A DNA stretch of 64,000 bases, taken from NCBI RefSeq assembly GCF_023343835.1, contig NC_064433.1:69648032-69712031 (forward strand), written 5' to 3'. Below are positions 58,791 to 64,000 of the stretch, piece after piece. The stretch is from Lagopus muta (lineage: Eukaryota > Chordata > Aves > Galliformes > Phasianidae). The translations under genes were made by a program, and so were the position numbers. Positions within the stretch are counted from its first letter, which is position 1. Each line of letters opens with the position of its first letter. A model generated the notes under the pieces. The model searched no databases and was not told the DNA's origin. It worked only from the letters and a program-made list of their open reading frames with translations.

Positions 58791-60496
58791 GCCGTGCACG
58801 TATTTGCCTGTTCTCTCGGCACCGCATCAAAAGAGGATATTGGTTTGGTTTGACTCGGCGGGGCATATGAAAGTGTAACTGTTAAGACATGTCAGAGAAG
58901 CTACTTTCATGCTGTGACAGTGCGTTCATCATAGCTAGCGGCTAAGTGGCATCTGTCTGCCAAACTCTGAGGGGCCGTTCAGAGCTCAGGCTGGATCATC
59001 CTGCACGCCAGCAAACATTTACAAACACGTGGCCCCCGACCTAACGACGGCAGACAAAAGCCAGTGAGGTAATTTATTATTTACTATCACTGCATTTTGG
59101 CTCTTGGATTTCCCAATTGCGTGGTGGTTGTCACAGCCGTCCTTTGAAATACTTGCCGTGGATGGAGATGTTAGCCACTCCTTTTAAAGACGGAGGAACA
59201 GAGTAAGGAGGGAATTGGAAAGCAAAGTTTGGTGCTAAAATCCCAGGATAACTTCTACTTTCTGAGGACAGGGTACTTTTGTGGCTTTGATGTTTCACAA
59301 GGATGGGACTTAATAATATTGACTGCTGAAAATTGCTGTAAAATACTGAATAACTTCACTTTGTAATTCAGTGTACCTTTAACCTTAGCTCATTCACTAT
59401 ATATCATAAAATATATGACATAAAATACGTCATTGGATGTGCAATGTTAGGTTTTTGAAATTCACTGCAAATAATAGACAAATTTGGCAGAAAAAGGTAT
59501 ATCAAGTCTTTATTCTCAAATAAAAATCAGAACTCCAATTCCACTGGGAATTGCTGTGTCTTCAGAATTCTAAAACAGTAAATTAGATAAAACTAGACTT
59601 AAATTTCTAAGGGTAAATGAGGGTCCTTGTTTAGGATACTGCTTCTTGAAGAGAAGACTTTGCTCAGGTAAAGTATTATTTGAAGATGTAGATATGCTAA
59701 GGAAATTACTAGCAATTGTAATCACTGTAAGATTTTTCTGCTTTCTTTCACATGGCCATCTGTGTTTTGCAGGCAAATGAGCTACTTACATGGCAAGCTC
59801 ATATTGTTTGAGTGTACGTTCTTTGGGGCAGAGTCTCCTCTGCGTGAGTAGTGTAAAGAGGCTTGGGATAAAGGCAATCTCGTGAGGGCTTTAAAATGAT
59901 GTAATTGTCACATTATCAACTTATTTCTGAAATACAGCCTCCTCATAAACTTGTTTCTTTCAGCTTTCTTATTTGCTTTTCTCTTCTAATGAATTATCAG
60001 ATCATCAGTATCTATTGATTAAAGACCTGGGGCTAAGTTCAGGGGAACTGCCCAAAGCATGTGAAAATATAATGCTTATAAGAAAGTGCATACTTAAATT
60101 TTATGATGCAACTTCATTTTACTTTAGACATTACACTTTTATTATAACATTTTTTGCTTATAAACTGCCATCCCTACTGAAAAAGATGGATTAGTCACAT
60201 CATTATGTCCAGTCAGTGTATGAACAGTTCACCCTCTCACTGGGTATTGGCATGTCTTGGTACTACAGACACAGACAGTTTAACTCACTAAACATCTGGA
60301 AACATGTCTATTCAGTGTGAGCTTATAGTTTGTAATAAAAAAAATGTTCCACTGAGTTTGTGGAATGAGTTTTATTTTAAGATCATGATTTTTACATGTG
60401 CTTTTATAGCAATAAATTTATAAGAAATATGTGGGTGGAGTAGGACTTATAAAAGGCTGGTCTTTTTTGCCTGCTATCATAGCTACTCTCTCTAAT

Positions 60497-60537
60497 CATA
60501 GAATGGCTTGAAGATTATCTAGTTCCAACCCCCCTAA
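60497..60537 (-). mobile_element. CR1 3' terminal remnant
   Basis: AATCATAGAATGGCTTGAAG then ATCTAGTTCCAACCCCCC; about 40 bp. Confidence 0.75.
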
Positions 60538-62653
60538 AAATCACTTACCACCCAAAAATCTAATTCTAAAGCATGAGTGCTGTCTACCTCTAAATTAGTT
60601 TTCAGCTGAAATTCCTTTTAATAGACCATTTTCAGGCATGATGTTTTATTGCAATCAGGGGAAGAGCAAAATGTTAAACTCTTCTTTTTCATCTCCGTAA
60701 TTGAAAGCAGACGTGTTAGTCAAATCCAAGATGAAAATCCATAAACTAACTTATCAAGTTACTGCAGTGTGTTTATATGATTATTTAAGATTTCAGGCAA
60801 AATCTGATAGCAGGTCAGTGGATTTTCAAAATCTATTTATTTATTGATATGTATAGCCTATTCTGCAAGCTTGATATCAACTCATGTACTGTCAATAAAT
60901 AGCTTTGTCAAGACCAACTTGTTCAGCAGTGTTTTTATTAGCATTTTTGAAAAGGAAAGGTGAATCATAGCTCTTCTAGAACTTGCCTGAGATAGTTACC
61001 CAGGAACATAAAAGAATATAAACTTTTTTTCATGAGTTATGGATAGACCTAAAGAAGTAGGTGTCAAAATCAATTTGATAAGCAGAATAAGTGTCTACTG
61101 TCTTCAAAGAATACTTGTAAAGAACACAAGGGGAATGAGACAGAGAAGGTCAAGAAAGAGAAGATTGAAATCTAAATTAAAAAATCATGGTATGGGTAAG
61201 AATCTTCATGGTAGGATAAAATGGCTTCTTATGGAAAAGATAAATAAACCGAACTCTGTGAATACAAGTAGCAAACAGTGGTGCCTGCCAGTGACAAGGA
61301 ATAAGGAAAATGGAAGAAGCTGAGGAAGGAAGAAAATAGCAGATAATTTTAGGCAGAATAGACAAATGTTTTTTGTAAAGCACTCGGGAAATGTCAGGCA
61401 CATGTATTTACATGTGGATTAGATGAAAGGAAATAGGTCAGGAGCTGGGATTTTAATAGTTAAGTCATTACATGCAACTGGAAGATTGCATGACATTATT
61501 CCAAGATAAAATGTGTAAGTGGAGGCAGAAGACTAAGACTCTGCTGAGTCAGAAATGACAGAAAGGCTGTCCGCAAGGAAGTTAGTGAAGGAGTCAGTAG
61601 GAGCAAGAGGGAAGATATTGCAAGAGGTCACATGAAGCCAAAAGAATATGAAGTGGAGGAAGGGTCAATAAAGATCAATGAAGAGACCTAGAAGAATGTG
61701 AGGAATTCTTGGGCATAATATGGTGTTAGTAAAATGTAGCTTGGAAACGGGAATAGTCAAAGTAGTAACTACAAAGGCAGCATAGTGGGTATTTTTCATT
61801 GACAGGAACACGGCATACAATAAGGGAAAAATTACGATAGTAACTTGCCAGTTTATCAGACAAGATGATGATTCTTATCCTGCTACAGCCACCTCTGGCA
61901 AGACAGTAGGGCACTGCAGTGAGTTATGCTGAAATTACTAGTAAAAGTTGTGTTGAAATTCTTCTCTTGTTGACAGAACACAACAATCTTCAGTGCTAAT
62001 GTTTTCCTCAGTGCACTGGCACATCTGCTAGTGCAGTTAATGAAACTACTTGCCTTCACTTTAAAATAAAAAGTAACACTTTTTTTCCCCAGCACTTGTG
62101 AGTCCCCTGTGCTTAGTATAACCTACTTTAGACTTTTTAAAGGTTTGAGAGATTGTCCTCTGGTTTTCAAGTCTGCAATGTTTGATCTTGAAAAGGAATT
62201 GAAGAAGAATTTCTAAATTCTCAGGAATTCTCACTTGAACTCGTTTCAGTTAATCCAATTTATTTAAAGTTTTCCTTCAGAAAGAGCTGACAGACACCTC
62301 TGATGAAGATTTACATATTTACTGCTGAAGTACAGGAGAGTCATGTTATTTTTGAGATTGCCAAATACAAGCCAATAGCTTGTAAGATGTTTTCTGATAA
62401 GAAGCTTTTAGTATTTACTAAGCTCTACACTGTACAAACGATACCAGCACTACATTTGAAACAGAACAGACTATCAGTCTGCTCTGAAGCTCTTTTACTG
62501 GCTGAGTTCTGGGTTCAGAGTACAGAGTACCTTTACTGTCAGTACTTCCAAAGAAAATCTCAAAGAGCTACATAGCAACTTGTGGTTCAATATACGTAAT
62601 TTGACTAATGAGGAAAATCTCATATAAGACAGTTTTAATGTCTCTAAGAGAAC

Positions 62654-62731
62654 CTTTCCTAACTCATTGCTGTATAACTATATTAAAAAAATCTTTCCTA
62701 ACTCATTGCTGTATAACTATATTAAAAAAAT
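62654..62731 (+). repeat. Perfect 39-bp tandem duplication
   Basis: A unit starting CTTTCCTAACTCATTGCTGT and ending TTAAAAAAAT is present twice without mismatch (62654-62692, 62693-62731), implying a recent duplication. Confidence 0.97.
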
Positions 62732-64000
62732 GGATCTTTATTTTCTACAGGTTCCTTCCATATTCGTTAGTTACTTGAACCTTGTCCCATCGTGCTGTAC
62801 ATTTTATACAGTCAGTATAGTCTTCAGACTATTCCTTAAATGTAGCAATAGAAGAAAATCAGAATCATTCATCTTTGTCCATTGATATTTTCAATAACCA
62901 TGCTTACAGAGTAGGCGTATGTCATTTAAACAGTATATAGTAACATTATTATTGTTATTATTATTGCTGATTCTCTGGTCAGATGAAAATAGAGAGATCC
63001 CAGTATGAAACGGACAACAATTTTACAAAATTGAGAAGGTGTGGGAATGTTAGAGCATGAATTTGTTTTAAGCTCTGAGATGTGCTGCTCAGTCATATTT
63101 TCACATACTTCCTATTTCAATTGCTTTAATTTAAATATATATGTTCACTTGGACTTGCTCCAAAGCTATTTGAGGTCTGTCTGTTATTTATTACAGTACA
63201 TTTTGGATCGTGGCCTTTATACAAACGAGCAGGACTAATAATAAATAACTTATAACATCTTATATAAAACTTCTCAATGACGTATTCTCTGAAGATTTGA
63301 AATGAGAAATCAAGAGAAGATAAAAAATTGTTCTTAAATGAGAAAGGAAAATACACTGCTTAGGATTATCAGCACTCTGTGAAGTAATTTTATTTTAAAA
63401 GTTCAGGGTTGGGAAAGCAGCCTTTCTTGATATTGTTGTGAGCAACTAAAAAGAGGTCTGCCTACAACTGCCAAATTTTATTATTTCTGCTAGAGTTGTG
63501 GATACAACAAGGTAACCTCTCATAGGCTCTTTTATCCTTGTTTTCTATGGCATTCTGGTATGCATTTGGGTTGCCTTATGGTTTTCCTGCAATAGATGGA
63601 GTCTTTTCTCATTTTTTGAGTAGGCAATTGCCTTCTTTTTTGAAAGATTTTTTTTTATTAGTATTTAGACAATTTTTTTTTTTAAAAACACACTTAGTAT
63701 TTACTTTCTCCATCAGAAGAAATAAGGCATGTTACAAAAAAGCATTGCATCCCTTATCACCAAACACATCAGCTACTTCATCCCCAGCTGCCACCATCAA
63801 CAGTTTTAAGAGCTTCATTTTATAGACTGCAAACAGACACACCTCATAAATTGAGGTTTGGCCATATTTGAAAAATCCCCTTAATTGTGTGATGGCCACT
63901 GCTGGTGCTACCAGAGCCACATTCCCCATAAATGAGTGTTCTCCAGACCTAAAAAAATTTCCAGTAAAATGCTGGCTGTTTTAAAACCAACCACAAAACA

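Larger units (their letters stand above)
58220..64000 (+). other. FBLN1 intron 1 (partial)
   Basis: CpG-rich to about 58790, then AT-rich. It contains a short CR1 end (60497-60537), a 39-bp tandem duplication (62654-62731) and a short (ATT)n near 62945. No exon 2 with the expected Cys-rich anaphylatoxin-like coding was seen. Confidence 0.75.

Noticed and set aside
58336..58866. 176-codon minus-strand open frame over the FBLN1 CpG island
   Set aside because: GC-rich DNA has few stop codons; the Arg/Pro/Ser-rich translation resembles no family and FBLN1 explains the island.
63732..63929. 65-codon minus-strand open frame (MGNVALVAPAVA...)
   Set aside because: No recognisable domain or splice context in FBLN1 intron 1.
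1..64000. tRNA, rRNA, CRISPR arrays, bacterial operons, prophage
   Set aside because: None seen; direct repeats present are microsatellites or LINE copies, and all coding is spliced.

Overview
This is vertebrate nuclear DNA, almost certainly from a bird and probably a galliform such as chicken. It has spliced genes with GT/AG introns and CpG-island promoters. It has many truncated CR1 LINEs on both strands, with the avian 3' end resembling ATTCTGTGATTCTGTGA, and several copies of a Galluhop-like mariner. The gene order SMC1B (minus), RIBC2 (plus), FBLN1 (plus) matches what I recall of human 22q13.31, so this looks like the conserved bird counterpart (chromosome 1 in chicken, from memory). No database search was possible; all names rest on reading the translations.

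Layout. Positions 1-6740 hold the first six coding exons of SMC1B, a meiosis-specific cohesin SMC subunit, on the minus strand; the gene continues past position 1. Positions 6741-7112 are a 372-bp interval between the divergent start codons of SMC1B and RIBC2, a shared CpG-island promoter with an inverted CCAAT box, two MYB-type hexamers and an RFX X-box-like palindrome. Positions 7113-20009 hold all seven coding exons of RIBC2, a RIB43A-type protein of ciliary doublet microtubules (379 codons plus stop, every junction in frame). Positions 20010-58143 are about 38 kb of intergenic DNA with no convincing protein-coding gene. It is populated by CR1 fragments, mariner copies, simple repeats and several palindromes. 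Positions 57700-58800 are a second CpG island with the first coding exon of FBLN1 (fibulin-1) at 58144-58219, encoding the signal peptide. The rest of the window is FBLN1 intron 1.

How the genes relate. SMC1B (meiotic chromosome axis) and RIBC2 (sperm and other motile cilia) are both plausibly needed in the male germ line and share one promoter, so co-expression is a reasonable inference. FBLN1, a secreted extracellular-matrix protein, has its own distant promoter and no evident functional link.

I found no bacterial-type operon, CRISPR array, tRNA or rRNA gene, and no convincing new biological system. The observations most worth following are the motif content of the shared promoter, two long near-perfect hairpins (26068-26114 and 50434-50497), a possible alternative terminal exon of RIBC2 at 23135, a CR1 that keeps its 5' ORF1 end but lacks its 3' end, and a nested CR1-in-CR1 insertion.
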